Assembly (NCBI GenBank): GCA_036510655.1
Contig: DATCDQ010000114.1
Location: forward strand, 1-11,906
DNA: 11,906 bases
Direction of reading: 5' to 3'
Source of the DNA: Rathayibacter_A sp036510655
GTDB lineage: Bacteria; Actinomycetota; Actinomycetes; Actinomycetales; Microbacteriaceae
Part shown: piece after piece, positions 1-5,478 of the stretch
Layout of the letters: every line of letters begins with the position of its first letter
How positions within the stretch are numbered: position 1 is the stretch's first letter
Position numbers and translations under genes: made by a program
The notes under the pieces: generated by a model
Databases searched by the model: none
Told to the model about the DNA's origin: nothing
What the model saw: the letters and a program-made list of their open reading frames with translations, nothing else

Positions 1-294
1 GTTGCCAGCCACGCTGATCGCGGAAAACAACATCAGTGCCACCCACGGATACCAGGTCACCCGGCGACCTCGACGCTTCAGTGCAAACGCCGCGGCTGTG
101 GCGACAACGATAAACCCGTCAACGATCAACGGCCAGAGGAACGCTAGCGTCGGATCGATCCCCGACCGGACGGCCAGATCCCTCAGTGCCTGGAAAGACA
201 ACACGAATCCGCCCAAGGCCAGACCGACCACGCCAAGCGCGGTCGCCCATGCCAGAACTGGGTTTGAAGACCTCACCGCCAACGAATCACTCAC
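1..294 (-). CDS. DUF2637 (SpdB-like) membrane protein, C-terminus cut by window edge
   Basis: The frame starts at GTG 294-292 and stays open to base 1, giving 98 residues with no stop. It shows three hydrophobic segments: about residues 12-35, 41-66 (containing the stretch FLWPLIVDGFIVVAT) and 76-95. The Trp-Pro-Leu-Ile-Val-Asp-Gly pattern is, from memory, the hallmark of DUF2637 proteins, which occur on actinobacterial conjugative plasmids, integrative elements and prophages and are related to the plasmid-spreading Spd proteins. The molecular function is not established; a role in mycelial or cell-to-cell spread is inferred from the family. The start overlaps the stop of the upstream gene by 8 nt (GTGAGTGA arrangement), so the two are probably translationally coupled. 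The C-terminal part and the rest of the element lie beyond the left edge. Confidence 0.8.
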   Translation of the reverse strand, partial: MSDSLAVRSSNPVLAWATALGVVGLALGGFVLSFQALRDLAVRSGIDPTLAFLWPLIVDGFIVVATAAAFALKRRGRRVTWYPWVALMLFSAISVAGN

Positions 295-706
295 CGTACT
301 CACCCGTGATCTTGCTGGCCACACCGCGCGTGCCCCACTCGGCGGCCACGGCGACGGCATTCATTAGCGCCTCGACACTCGCGTCGTCAATGCCACAGAC
401 AAGTTCACCCAAGGGCGCGCCGGTATCAACTTCTGCCAGCTCGAGCACAAGCAGCGCGACTCGCCGCTGCCCACCTGACAGGCCGGACGAATTCACCCTG
501 CACAAGCCATGCTCGAGGTCCAGCCAGATCTGCCCGGACGAGTCAGCTGCCGTCAGTACGCCGAAGATTGACCTCGACACCGGAGACGAACAGAGCAGCT
601 GAACCGCGGCCATGTAGGGCAGGTATCCGCGCGCCCAGCACCACAACCGGCTCTGCGGGTCTTCTTCGGCGGCCGATGTGCCGTCGCTAACAAGACGTTG
701 TTCCAC
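287..706 (-). CDS. Unknown mobile-element protein, 139 aa
   Basis: The frame opens at GTG 706-704; an in-frame TAG five codons upstream rules out an earlier start. It ends with TGA overlapping the DUF2637 start. The product is soluble, Cys- and Trp-containing (residues 22-24 read WCW) and has no membrane segment. Residues 76-82 read LSGGQRR, which resembles an ABC signature, but there is no Walker A or B motif, so it is not an ABC ATPase. I recall similar LSGG(Q/E)RR-containing short proteins next to DUF2637 genes in actinobacterial integrative elements, but I cannot name a function. It lies 67 nt downstream of the excisionase-like gene, in the same orientation, and is probably in the same operon. 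The ribosome site is weak (GGGA 4 nt before the GTG). Confidence 0.72.
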   Translation of the reverse strand: MEQRLVSDGTSAAEEDPQSRLWCWARGYLPYMAAVQLLCSSPVSRSIFGVLTAADSSGQIWLDLEHGLCRVNSSGLSGGQRRVALLVLELAEVDTGAPLGELVCGIDDASVEALMNAVAVAAEWGTRGVASKITGEYGE

Positions 707-773
707 GATTTCCCACTTCTACGAGGTCGGAACGACAACGCCGGTCCGGAGTTGTATCCCCGGGCCAGCCCTT

Positions 774-974
774 CTAGTCAGTTCCGCGAGTAGTCCGAGC
801 GCCGACGCTTGACGGTGATCGGCCGTTCATCGCCGATCTCGGAATGCGATACTGCGATCCGACTTTCACCGCTGGGATCTCGCCGTTCCGGATCAACCGG
901 CGCACCGTGGTGCCCGTCACACGGTAGATCGTCGCGACTTCGTCCGGCGTAAAGTAACTCTCTTCAGCATCCAT
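774..974 (-). CDS. Excisionase-like helix-turn-helix DNA-binding protein, 66 aa
   Basis: A small winged-HTH protein of the MerR/excisionase type (HTH_17 class). Residues 7-50 give the canonical order: a Phe-Thr-Pro-Asp-Glu-Val-Ala start of helix 1, a recognition stretch TGTTVRRLIRNGEIPAVKVG, then the wing YRIPRSAM. The family includes Xis recombination-directionality factors and small element regulators. The frame is open further upstream to 1073, but ATG 974-972 is preferred because a TACTGT -10 hexamer (986-981, minus strand) sits exactly 6 nt before it, and because translation from 1073 would cross the operator and the divergent promoter. It heads the minus-strand operon with the unknown 139-aa gene and DUF2637. 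Without a visible integrase it could be a transcription regulator instead of an excisionase. Confidence 0.8.
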   Translation of the reverse strand: MDAEESYFTPDEVATIYRVTGTTVRRLIRNGEIPAVKVGSQYRIPRSAMNGRSPSSVGARTTRGTD

Positions 975-980
975 GTTTGC

Positions 981-986
981 ACAGTA
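981..986 (-). promoter_or_regulatory. -10 hexamer of the excisionase-like operon
   Basis: Minus-strand TACTGT fits the actinobacterial TANNNT -10 and is followed by 6 nt and then ATG at 974, so the transcript probably starts at or next to the start codon (leaderless). No convincing -35 box is seen. At 17 nt spacing the -35 position falls inside the operator at 992-1012, so bound repressor would cover the promoter. Confidence 0.5.
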
Positions 987-991
987 GCATG

Positions 992-1012
992 ATATCCATG
1001 TTTTATGGATAT
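992..1012. promoter_or_regulatory. Operator-like inverted repeat in the divergent control region
   Basis: ATATCCAT (992-999), a 5-nt spacer and ATGGATAT (1005-1012) form a perfect 8+8 palindrome. A further half-site GATATCCA occurs at 1049-1056, just before the -10 of the repressor gene. The decamer ATCCATGTTT occurs twice in direct orientation, at 969-978 (over the excisionase-like start codon) and 994-1003. The sites lie between two divergent regulator genes, so they are the obvious binding sites for the XRE repressor. Binding itself is inferred. Confidence 0.6.
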
Positions 1013-1059
1013 TACCAAAGAAGATCGCTTTTGATGCTGGCCAATGGCGATATCCACCG

Positions 1060-1065
1060 TATGCT
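1060..1065 (+). promoter_or_regulatory. -10 hexamer of the XRE repressor gene
   Basis: TATGCT is followed by 6 nt (1066-1071) and then ATG 1072, the leaderless arrangement. The operator half-site 1049-1056 ends only 3 nt upstream, which suggests autoregulation. No good -35 is visible. Confidence 0.5.
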
Positions 1066-1071
1066 AGATGC

Positions 1072-1416
1072 ATGTCGCAAATACAGTCGTTTCCCGACTA
1101 TTCCGCCACCGAGCGTGTCTCTCAGCGCGTGAACCACTTGCTGTACATCAATGACATGACCCAGCGTGAGCTTGCAATGCAAATGGGCACCAAGCACACG
1201 ACCATCGGCAACAAGATGAGTCGTGGCAACCGGTGGAACATCGATGAGATCTTGTTGCTGGCGGACATCTTTGAAGTCTCGACGGACTACATGCTCGGGC
1301 GCGAGCCCCTTGAGGCGGTAAAGCCGGTTAACGCAAAAGTCCCGGCCTCCGAAGAGACCGGGACTAGTGGGTTGGTTGCGGGGACAGGATTTGAACCTGC
1401 GACCTCTGGGTTATGA
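1072..1416 (+). CDS. XRE-family repressor whose C-terminus runs into the tRNA-fMet gene
   Basis: A Cro/C1-type helix-turn-helix protein. The HTH spans about residues 14-77: helices 2-3 lie in MTQRELAMQMGTKHTTIGNKM (from residue 29), and the usual end LLLADIFEVSTDYMLGR is at residues 61-77. It probably represses the divergent excisionase-like operon and itself through the GATATCCA sites at 991-1056. The start at ATG 1072 has a TATGCT -10 six nt upstream and no Shine-Dalgarno. Residues 89-98 are encoded by the tRNA terminator hairpin. Residues 101-114 are antisense to tRNA-fMet and give the familiar tail AGTGFEPATSGL, a known by-product of reading tRNA backwards. The tail is therefore not a protein domain; the biological protein may effectively end near residue 85. 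In the free element this end would probably read differently. Confidence 0.82.
   Translation: MSQIQSFPDYSATERVSQRVNHLLYINDMTQRELAMQMGTKHTTIGNKMSRGNRWNIDEILLLADIFEVSTDYMLGREPLEAVKPVNAKVPASEETGTSGLVAGTGFEPATSGL
1334..1365 (-). terminator. Intrinsic terminator of tRNA-fMet
   Basis: Read on the minus strand, an AGTCCCGG arm (1365-1358) extends by TCTC/GAGG to a 12-bp stem (one G-T wobble) closed by a C(TTCG)G tetraloop, followed by TTTT at 1338-1335. It begins 7 nt after the tRNA CCA end. The stem lies inside the XRE coding frame on the opposite strand. Confidence 0.85.
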
Positions 1417-1449
1417 GCCCAGCGAGCTACCGAACTGCTCCACCCCGCG
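1373..1449 (-). tRNA. Initiator tRNA-fMet (anticodon CAT), CCA encoded
   Basis: A 77-nt cloverleaf on the minus strand, from CGCGGGG (1449-1443) to CCCCGCA-A-CCA (ending 1373). The D arm has GAGC/GCTC, the anticodon stem-loop is CTGGG-CTCATAA-CCCAG, and the T arm is GCAGG-TTCAAAT-CCTGT. The initiator hallmarks are present: the C1/A72 non-pair at the top of the acceptor stem and three consecutive G:C pairs next to the anticodon loop. The plus-strand XRE frame overlaps its 3' 44 nt. Its 3' half is a typical integrase attachment region, consistent with mobile-element genes lying on its 3' side. Confidence 0.97.
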
Positions 1450-1461
1450 GCACAAGATGAA

Positions 1462-1467
1462 ACTCTA
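1462..1467 (-). promoter_or_regulatory. -10 hexamer of tRNA-fMet
   Basis: Minus-strand TAGAGT (1467-1462) ends 12 nt before the mature tRNA 5' end, so transcription would begin about 6 nt upstream of the tRNA. No convincing -35 box is seen at 17-18 nt spacing. Confidence 0.45.
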
Positions 1468-1521
1468 GCATGCCTAGCGCAACCCTGCGTGCCAGCAGCG
1501 CACGATCGGCTGCCGACTCGT

Positions 1522-1581
1522 GTTTCTGGCGCGCAAAGTGCGTGCGACGCCGAGGTGAAGCGCACTTTGCGCGCCAGAAAC
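1522..1581. repeat. 21-bp-arm perfect inverted repeat between tRNA-fMet and the amidohydrolase gene
   Basis: The left arm 1522-1542 (GTTTCTGGCGCGCAAAGTGC...) is the exact reverse complement of the right arm 1561-1581, around an 18-nt spacer (1543-1560). A T-G wobble (1521/1582) and a G-C pair (1520/1583) extend the stem to about 23 bp. Neither side has a T-run, so it is not a normal intrinsic terminator. It fits a REP-like or MITE-like dispersed palindrome. It is the main content of the 230-bp gap between the tRNA and the next gene, along with the tRNA promoter. Confidence 0.85.
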
Positions 1582-1667
1582 GCATGATGTGGCCGCGCGC
1601 GACGCGAGGCAGAGCGCCGCAGTCGCGTCCGCAGACGCACACCGCACGCGGGCACGACGAGCGAGCA

Positions 1668-1673
1668 TAGGCT
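1668..1673 (+). promoter_or_regulatory. -10 hexamer of the amidohydrolase gene
   Basis: TAGGCT, six nt (1674-1679), then ATG 1680. No Shine-Dalgarno precedes the ATG, which supports a leaderless mRNA. No recognisable -35 box. Confidence 0.5.
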
Positions 1674-1679
1674 GGCATC

Positions 1680-2504
1680 ATGCCTGATCAAACCGTGAGC
1701 GTCGCAGTCGCCCAGTTCGCGCCGGGCGCCGATCGCGAACGCAACCTTGCGAACATCCGCGAACTGGCGACGACAGCTGCAGCGCGCGCAGCGCGACTGG
1801 TTGTCTTTCCCGAGTACTCCTCGTTCTTCGTCGACCCGGTCGGGCCGGCCATGGTCGAGGCGGCCGAGGCGCTCGACGGGCCGTTCGTGACCGCGCTCGG
1901 CGCCCTCGCGGCCGAACTGGGCATCCATATCGTCGCTGGCATGGCCGAGCGAGTAGCCGATGCCCACAAGTTCTCGAATACGCTCGTCGCGCTCCATCCG
2001 GGCGGGCAGCTCGAGGCGACCTACCGCAAACAGCATCTGTACGATGCATTCGGCGGACGCGAGTCCGACTGGGTACTCGCGGGCGAGCTCGACATGCCGC
2101 GGCTCTTCGACGTCGACGGCCTGCGCGTCGGGCTGCAGACCTGCTACGACCTGCGCTTCCCGGAACTGACCAGGCTCATCGTCGACGCCGGCGCCGACCT
2201 GGTGCTCGTGCCAAGCGAGTGGGTGCGCGGCCCCCTCAAGGAACACCACTGGAGCACACTCATCACCGCGCGCGCGATCGAAAACACGGTATATATCGCA
2301 GCCGCCGACCACACCCCGCCGATCGGCGTCGGACTGAGCATGATCGTCGACCCGATGGGCGTCGCGCTCGCAACCCTCGGCGAACGAGCGGATGTCGCCC
2401 TCGCCCCGATCGCGTCAGCCCGCGTCGCACAGGTGCGCACCGTCAATCCGGCGTTAGCCCTGCGTCGGTACACGGTCGCACCGCGACAAAGCCGCGCCGG
2501 CTGA
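1680..2504 (+). CDS. Nitrilase-superfamily carbon-nitrogen hydrolase, 274 aa
   Basis: A cytoplasmic amidohydrolase of the nitrilase superfamily, at the normal length for a stand-alone member. The catalytic Glu-Lys-Cys triad is visible: E45 in VVFPEYSS, K117 in TYRKQHLYDAFG and C155 in QTCYDLRFPEL. Following conserved blocks are present (VPSEWVRG near residue 177 and TARAIENTVYIAAAD near 196). The YRK-x-HLYDAFG and TCYD-RFPE motifs place it with the Nit/omega-amidase-like branch that cleaves small linear amides, and not with aliphatic nitrilases. The exact substrate cannot be read from sequence. It converges on the aminotransferase gene with a 53-nt gap that contains only a short CCGG stem around the stop. 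A functional link is tempting, because omega-amidases act after transaminases, but the genes are convergent and not co-transcribed. Confidence 0.9.
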   Translation: MPDQTVSVAVAQFAPGADRERNLANIRELATTAAARAARLVVFPEYSSFFVDPVGPAMVEAAEALDGPFVTALGALAAELGIHIVAGMAERVADAHKFSNTLVALHPGGQLEATYRKQHLYDAFGGRESDWVLAGELDMPRLFDVDGLRVGLQTCYDLRFPELTRLIVDAGADLVLVPSEWVRGPLKEHHWSTLITARAIENTVYIAAADHTPPIGVGLSMIVDPMGVALATLGERADVALAPIASARVAQVRTVNPALALRRYTVAPRQSRAG

Positions 2505-2557
2505 CCGGCGGGCTGACCCGCGCCTGCCGACCCGCCCCGCACGAGCGCCGCATTTCG

Positions 2558-3754
2558 TTAGCGGCGCAGCCCCGCCAGCTGCTCTGCGGCGCGGCCGAGA
2601 ACGTTGACGCGTTTGCAGAACGCGAACCGAACGAGCGACGCCATCGACGCATCCGTCGGCTGTGAACAGAAGGCCGAGATCGGCACGGCGACTACGCCGG
2701 CAAGGTGGGGGAGTTCGCGGCAGAAGGCGGCGGCATCCGGGTAGCCGAGGGGTGCGGCATCCGCAACGACGAAATAGGTGCCGTCGGGCACGGAGACGCC
2801 GAACCCGGCATCCGCAAGCCCGGCGGTCAGAAGGTCGCGTTTCGCGGCAAGCGTGGCGGCGGTGTCGGTGAAGAAGGCATCCGGAAGGCGGAGGCCGACG
2901 GCGGTCGCCGGCTGGAACGGCGCACCGTTCACGTAGGTGAGGAACTGCTTGACCGCCAGAATCGCCGTCACCAGGTCGACGGGTGCGCTGAGCCAGCCGA
3001 TTTTCCAGCCGGTGGTCGAGAAGGTCTTGCCGCCCGATGAGATCGTCACCGTGCGTTCGTGCGCGCCCGGGAGCGTCGCCACCGGAATGTGCGGCACCCC
3101 GAACGTCAGGTGCTCGTAGACCTCATCGGTGACGACGATCGCATCGTGCCGGTTCGCCACCTCGACGATTGCCTCAAGCGTCTCGCGACCGAACACGCTC
3201 CCGGTAGGATTGTGCGGATTGTTCACCAGGATGATCTTGGTGCGGTCAGTGACAGCCGCCCGCAGTTCGTCGAGGTCGGGCTGGAAAGCGGGCGCGCGCA
3301 ACTGCACCGTTCGATGTACACCGCCGGCCAGCGCTATCAGGGCACCGTACGCGTCGTAGTACGGTTCGAACGTGACGACCTCGTCGCCCGGGTTGACCAG
3401 TGCGAGCAGCGTCGCGGCGATGGCTTCAGTCGCACCGGCGGTCACGAGCACCTCGCGGTCGGGGTCGACCCTCAAGCCGTAGAAACGCTGCTGGTGTTCG
3501 GCGATCGCCTCACGCAGCACGGGCATGCCGATGCCCGGCGGGTACTGGTTGACCCCGTCGCGGATGGCGCGGATCGCCGCCTCGAGAACCTCGGCCGGGC
3601 CGTCTTCGTCTGGAAAGCCCTGCCCCAGATTGATGGCCCCAGTGCGTGCAGCCAGGGCACTCATCTCAGCGAAGATCGTGGCAGCAATCGTGCCGTCGGG
3701 GGCGAGGAGTCCTGCGCCGCGTGCCGCTGCCCGCCAGGGACCGTCGATGTTCAT
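2558..3754 (-). CDS. PLP-dependent class I/II aminotransferase, DapC-like, 398 aa
   Basis: A fold-type I PLP aminotransferase, full length. Key features: the N-terminal block TIFAEMSALAARTGAINLGQ (residues 26-45) followed by GFPDEDGP; QYPPGIGMPVLREAI (70-84); the cofactor region GATEAI (107-112); NNPHNPTG (178-185); D210 in VVTDEVYEHL; the Schiff-base lysine K243 in SSGGKTFSTTGWKIGW; and R376 in LVRFAFCKR, the substrate-carboxylate arginine position. From memory these blocks match Mycobacterium tuberculosis Rv0858c (DapC, N-succinyldiaminopimelate aminotransferase) closely. Relatives are also annotated as kynurenine or methionine aminotransferases, so the substrate is uncertain. ATG 3754 is chosen because AAGGAG (3764-3759) precedes it by 4 nt. 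An in-frame GTG at 3772 would add six residues but lies upstream of this site. Confidence 0.92.
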   Translation of the reverse strand: MNIDGPWRAAARGAGLLAPDGTIAATIFAEMSALAARTGAINLGQGFPDEDGPAEVLEAAIRAIRDGVNQYPPGIGMPVLREAIAEHQQRFYGLRVDPDREVLVTAGATEAIAATLLALVNPGDEVVTFEPYYDAYGALIALAGGVHRTVQLRAPAFQPDLDELRAAVTDRTKIILVNNPHNPTGSVFGRETLEAIVEVANRHDAIVVTDEVYEHLTFGVPHIPVATLPGAHERTVTISSGGKTFSTTGWKIGWLSAPVDLVTAILAVKQFLTYVNGAPFQPATAVGLRLPDAFFTDTAATLAAKRDLLTAGLADAGFGVSVPDGTYFVVADAAPLGYPDAAAFCRELPHLAGVVAVPISAFCSQPTDASMASLVRFAFCKRVNVLGRAAEQLAGLRR

Positions 3755-3896
3755 GCTGCTCCTTCGCGCCACCGTGCTCTCGTCACGGTGATTTCCAACT
3801 TACGTCATCGCCCCAACGTCGCGGTCTCGCTCTGCGAATCCCACAACCGAGCGGATGCTGCGCCACCGGTCCCCGGCGCCCCGCTACGGTGGCTGC

Positions 3897-3980
3897 ATGA
3901 TCCGGATGTCGCGCCCGCCTGTGGATAACTTCCGCGGCGCCCTGCACGTTTGCTCTACCGTTGTGGCATGCCGATGCTGA
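3897..3980 (+). CDS. Possible leaderless 27-aa upstream ORF, Cys-rich end
   Basis: ATG 3897 lies exactly 6 nt after TACGGT (3885-3890), the same layout as the real leaderless starts here. The frame gives 27 residues ending VCSTVVACRC and stops at TGA 3978-3980, overlapping the lipoprotein start (3968) by 13 nt. It could be a leader peptide, but the arrangement also arises by chance a few times in 12 kb, and the composition gives no support. Confidence 0.2.
   Translation: MIRMSRPPVDNFRGALHVCSTVVACRC
3956..3961 (+). promoter_or_regulatory. -10 hexamer of the lipoprotein operon
   Basis: TACCGT, six nt (3962-3967), then ATG 3968. This selects 3968 over the in-frame ATG at 3950, which lies upstream of the -10 hexamer. 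No clear -35. A perfect DnaA-box nonamer (TGTGGATAA, 3920-3928) lies 28 nt upstream of the hexamer; its meaning is unknown. Confidence 0.5.
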
Positions 3981-4534
3981 CCCACCGACTCCTCGCTGCC
4001 GGTTCCGCGAGCCTGCTCGCTGTCGGCATTCTTGCCGGGTGTGCTCCGGCCGCGCCGACGCCGACGCACACGCCAGCCGCAACGCAGTCCCCGATGTTCG
4101 CATCGGACGCCGACGCCCTGAAGGCCGCTACGGATGCCTACGCCGCCTACCTGAAGATGTCTGACACGATCGCGCATGACGGTGGCAAAGACCCGGAACG
4201 CATCAAACCGTTTGTGACTGGTGCACAATTGGCCCAACAACTCCGAGGCTTTGAGGTCTTCTCCAAGGACGGGCTGCGATCGAGCGGGGATACACGATTC
4301 GACACCGTGTCTCTTCAGCGATGGACACAGCGTGGCGATGGTCTTGTTGAAGTTGATCTTTACATGTGCACTGATGTGTCTGACGTTCGCGTGCTGAACT
4401 CCACGGGGACCGATGTGACGCCAGGCACCCGTATCGACAGGCTTCCCATTCAAATTGCGTTGCAATCGCAAACTACATCTGGTCGATTGCTGCTCGCGAG
4501 GAGTGATTCATGGTCCGGCAACAATTTCTGTTAG
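3968..4534 (+). CDS. Lipoprotein of unknown function, 188 aa
   Basis: The N-terminus is a lipoprotein signal: Arg at residue 7, a hydrophobic core to residue 23 and the lipobox ILAGC with the lipid-modified Cys at 25. A Thr/Pro/Ala linker (26-43) follows, then a globular domain (46-188) starting with a helix DADALKAATDAYAAYLKM. It contains C134 and C188, the latter as the last residue, which could form a disulfide. The helix followed by strands (VEVDLYMCTDVSDVRVLN) suggests an NTF2-like fold, but this is inference. I recall similar lipoproteins in Microbacteriaceae paired with secreted PKD-like proteins. The 3' end overlaps the next gene by 25 nt, and that gene's Shine-Dalgarno lies inside this frame, so the pair is co-transcribed and translationally coupled. 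Start choice: a -10 hexamer 6 nt upstream. Confidence 0.8.
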   Translation: MPMLTHRLLAAGSASLLAVGILAGCAPAAPTPTHTPAATQSPMFASDADALKAATDAYAAYLKMSDTIAHDGGKDPERIKPFVTGAQLAQQLRGFEVFSKDGLRSSGDTRFDTVSLQRWTQRGDGLVEVDLYMCTDVSDVRVLNSTGTDVTPGTRIDRLPIQIALQSQTTSGRLLLARSDSWSGNNFC

Positions 4535-5361
4535 TTACAGTCGGGTCCGTGGTCGGGCTGGTCGCCGCGGTGGTCGCAGGTCCGTCGATTGCGATCGCCG
4601 CCGGTGGAGGATGCACGGTGGCGGAACAGATCGTGGGACAGTGTGACCCTCCGCAGGCACACGGCTCGATCGACGGAGGCGGCGTCAACATCGGTGCGAC
4701 TCAAGAGGTCCCGGGCTCGGCGCCGCGCAGCGGTGATGATGCAGCGGCGAGCGACTCGTCCAGCGGCGATAGCAATGGCACTACCGGGAGCAGTTCGTTT
4801 CCTGACGCGGGATTCGTCAATATCGCCCCCTTGTGGAACGTCATCACCTGTCAGGCTCCCGATCCGTGTGCGAATCCCACCGTGCGGCTGAGCGATCTCA
4901 TCAATTTCCGTGCGCCGGTGCCCACAACTTCGATGGAACCGAATGGCTGGGCCGTCGTTGGTCTTGACGCTAATTTCGTTGCGGGGGCAGCCGTTGATGT
5001 GCAGAGCGGAACCCTCCTCAGACTACCGGCGCAGGTGCGCTTCACGCCGGCAGGTTTCTCCTGGGATTACGGAGATGGTGCAAAGCGTACGTCCGCTGAT
5101 GGGGGCGCTTCCTGGGCGAAGCGCGGCATCCCGGAGTTCAGCCCGACGCCGACGAGTCATGCCTATTTGCGCACCGGGAGCTTCACTGTTCAGATCGGTG
5201 TGAGCTACACGGCCGAATATCGCTTCGCAAACCAGAATTGGCAGCAGATCCCGGGTATTCTGAACATGCAGGCGCCCCAATTCGCCGTCGTCGTCGGCGA
5301 CGCGAAAACGGTGCTTGTCGGGCGTGACTGTGTCGCGAACCCGCGCGGTCCTGGTTGCTGA
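4510..5361 (+). CDS. Secreted PKD-like domain protein, 283 aa
   Basis: A signal peptide spans residues 1-31 (positive start MVRQQ, hydrophobic core to about 30, probable cleavage after AIA). The mature protein has a low-complexity Ser/Gly/Asp region (70-97). A beta-rich domain then carries FSWDYGDG (183-190) and SHAYLRTGSFTVQIGVSYTAEYRF (216-239), the pattern of a PKD-type fold with its usual D-x-G-D-G turn followed by H-x-Y-x-x-x-G-x-(F/Y). The six cysteines (35, 45, 114, 120, 274, 283) could make three disulfides; C283 is the last residue. There is no LPxTG motif or C-terminal membrane segment, so it is probably free or held by a partner, perhaps the overlapping lipoprotein. GAGGAG (4498-4503) lies 6 nt before ATG 4510, a strong ribosome site. 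Function is unknown; surface adhesion or polymer binding is a guess. Confidence 0.82.
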   Translation: MVRQQFLLVTVGSVVGLVAAVVAGPSIAIAAGGGCTVAEQIVGQCDPPQAHGSIDGGGVNIGATQEVPGSAPRSGDDAAASDSSSGDSNGTTGSSSFPDAGFVNIAPLWNVITCQAPDPCANPTVRLSDLINFRAPVPTTSMEPNGWAVVGLDANFVAGAAVDVQSGTLLRLPAQVRFTPAGFSWDYGDGAKRTSADGGASWAKRGIPEFSPTPTSHAYLRTGSFTVQIGVSYTAEYRFANQNWQQIPGILNMQAPQFAVVVGDAKTVLVGRDCVANPRGPGC

Positions 5362-5399
5362 GAGCCATTCGAGGTGATCGACGCCGCTCGACATCAATG

Positions 5400-5430
5400 T
5401 TGAGGCCGACACACAGATTGCGCATAGGTT
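5400..5430 (+). promoter_or_regulatory. Candidate promoter of the HtrA-like protease gene
   Basis: TTGAGG (5400-5405), 19 nt, TAGGTT (5425-5430). The spacing is longer than the ideal 17-18 nt. Transcription from about 5437 would leave a leader of about 42 nt that carries the Shine-Dalgarno of the gene at 5479. Confidence 0.4.
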
Positions 5431-5478
5431 ACGTTCAGGCGGAGCGTGGATGCTGAGCTTGCTTGGAAGGAGCACGAC

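Noticed and set aside
460..480. LSGGQRR motif in the 139-aa protein as an ABC ATPase signature
   Set aside because: The protein has no Walker A or Walker B motif and is too short for an ATPase domain.
1..602. Plus-strand frames at 2-367 and 186-602
   Set aside because: The minus strand carries the DUF2637 protein and its coupled upstream gene; the plus-strand translations are low-complexity shadows.
1373..1416. Conserved-looking GFEPATSGL tail of the XRE protein as a functional motif
   Set aside because: It is the antisense translation of the tRNA-fMet 3' half and recurs in databases for that reason only.
1287..2312. Long minus-strand frame (341 codons) across tRNA and amidohydrolase
   Set aside because: It runs antisense through the tRNA, the palindrome and a clear plus-strand enzyme; its composition is that of a high-GC shadow frame.
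2495..2510. CGCCGG/CCGGCG stem at the end of the amidohydrolase gene as a terminator
   Set aside because: Only 6 bp, spans the stop codon and has no T-run; too weak to call.
3920..3928. Perfect DnaA-box nonamer TGTGGATAA
   Set aside because: A single box without a cluster, AT-rich region or dnaA/dnaN neighbours does not make an origin; it may be chance.
3059..3928. Plus-strand frame of 289 codons opposite the aminotransferase
   Set aside because: It is antisense to a gene with all PLP-enzyme motifs and has no family features.
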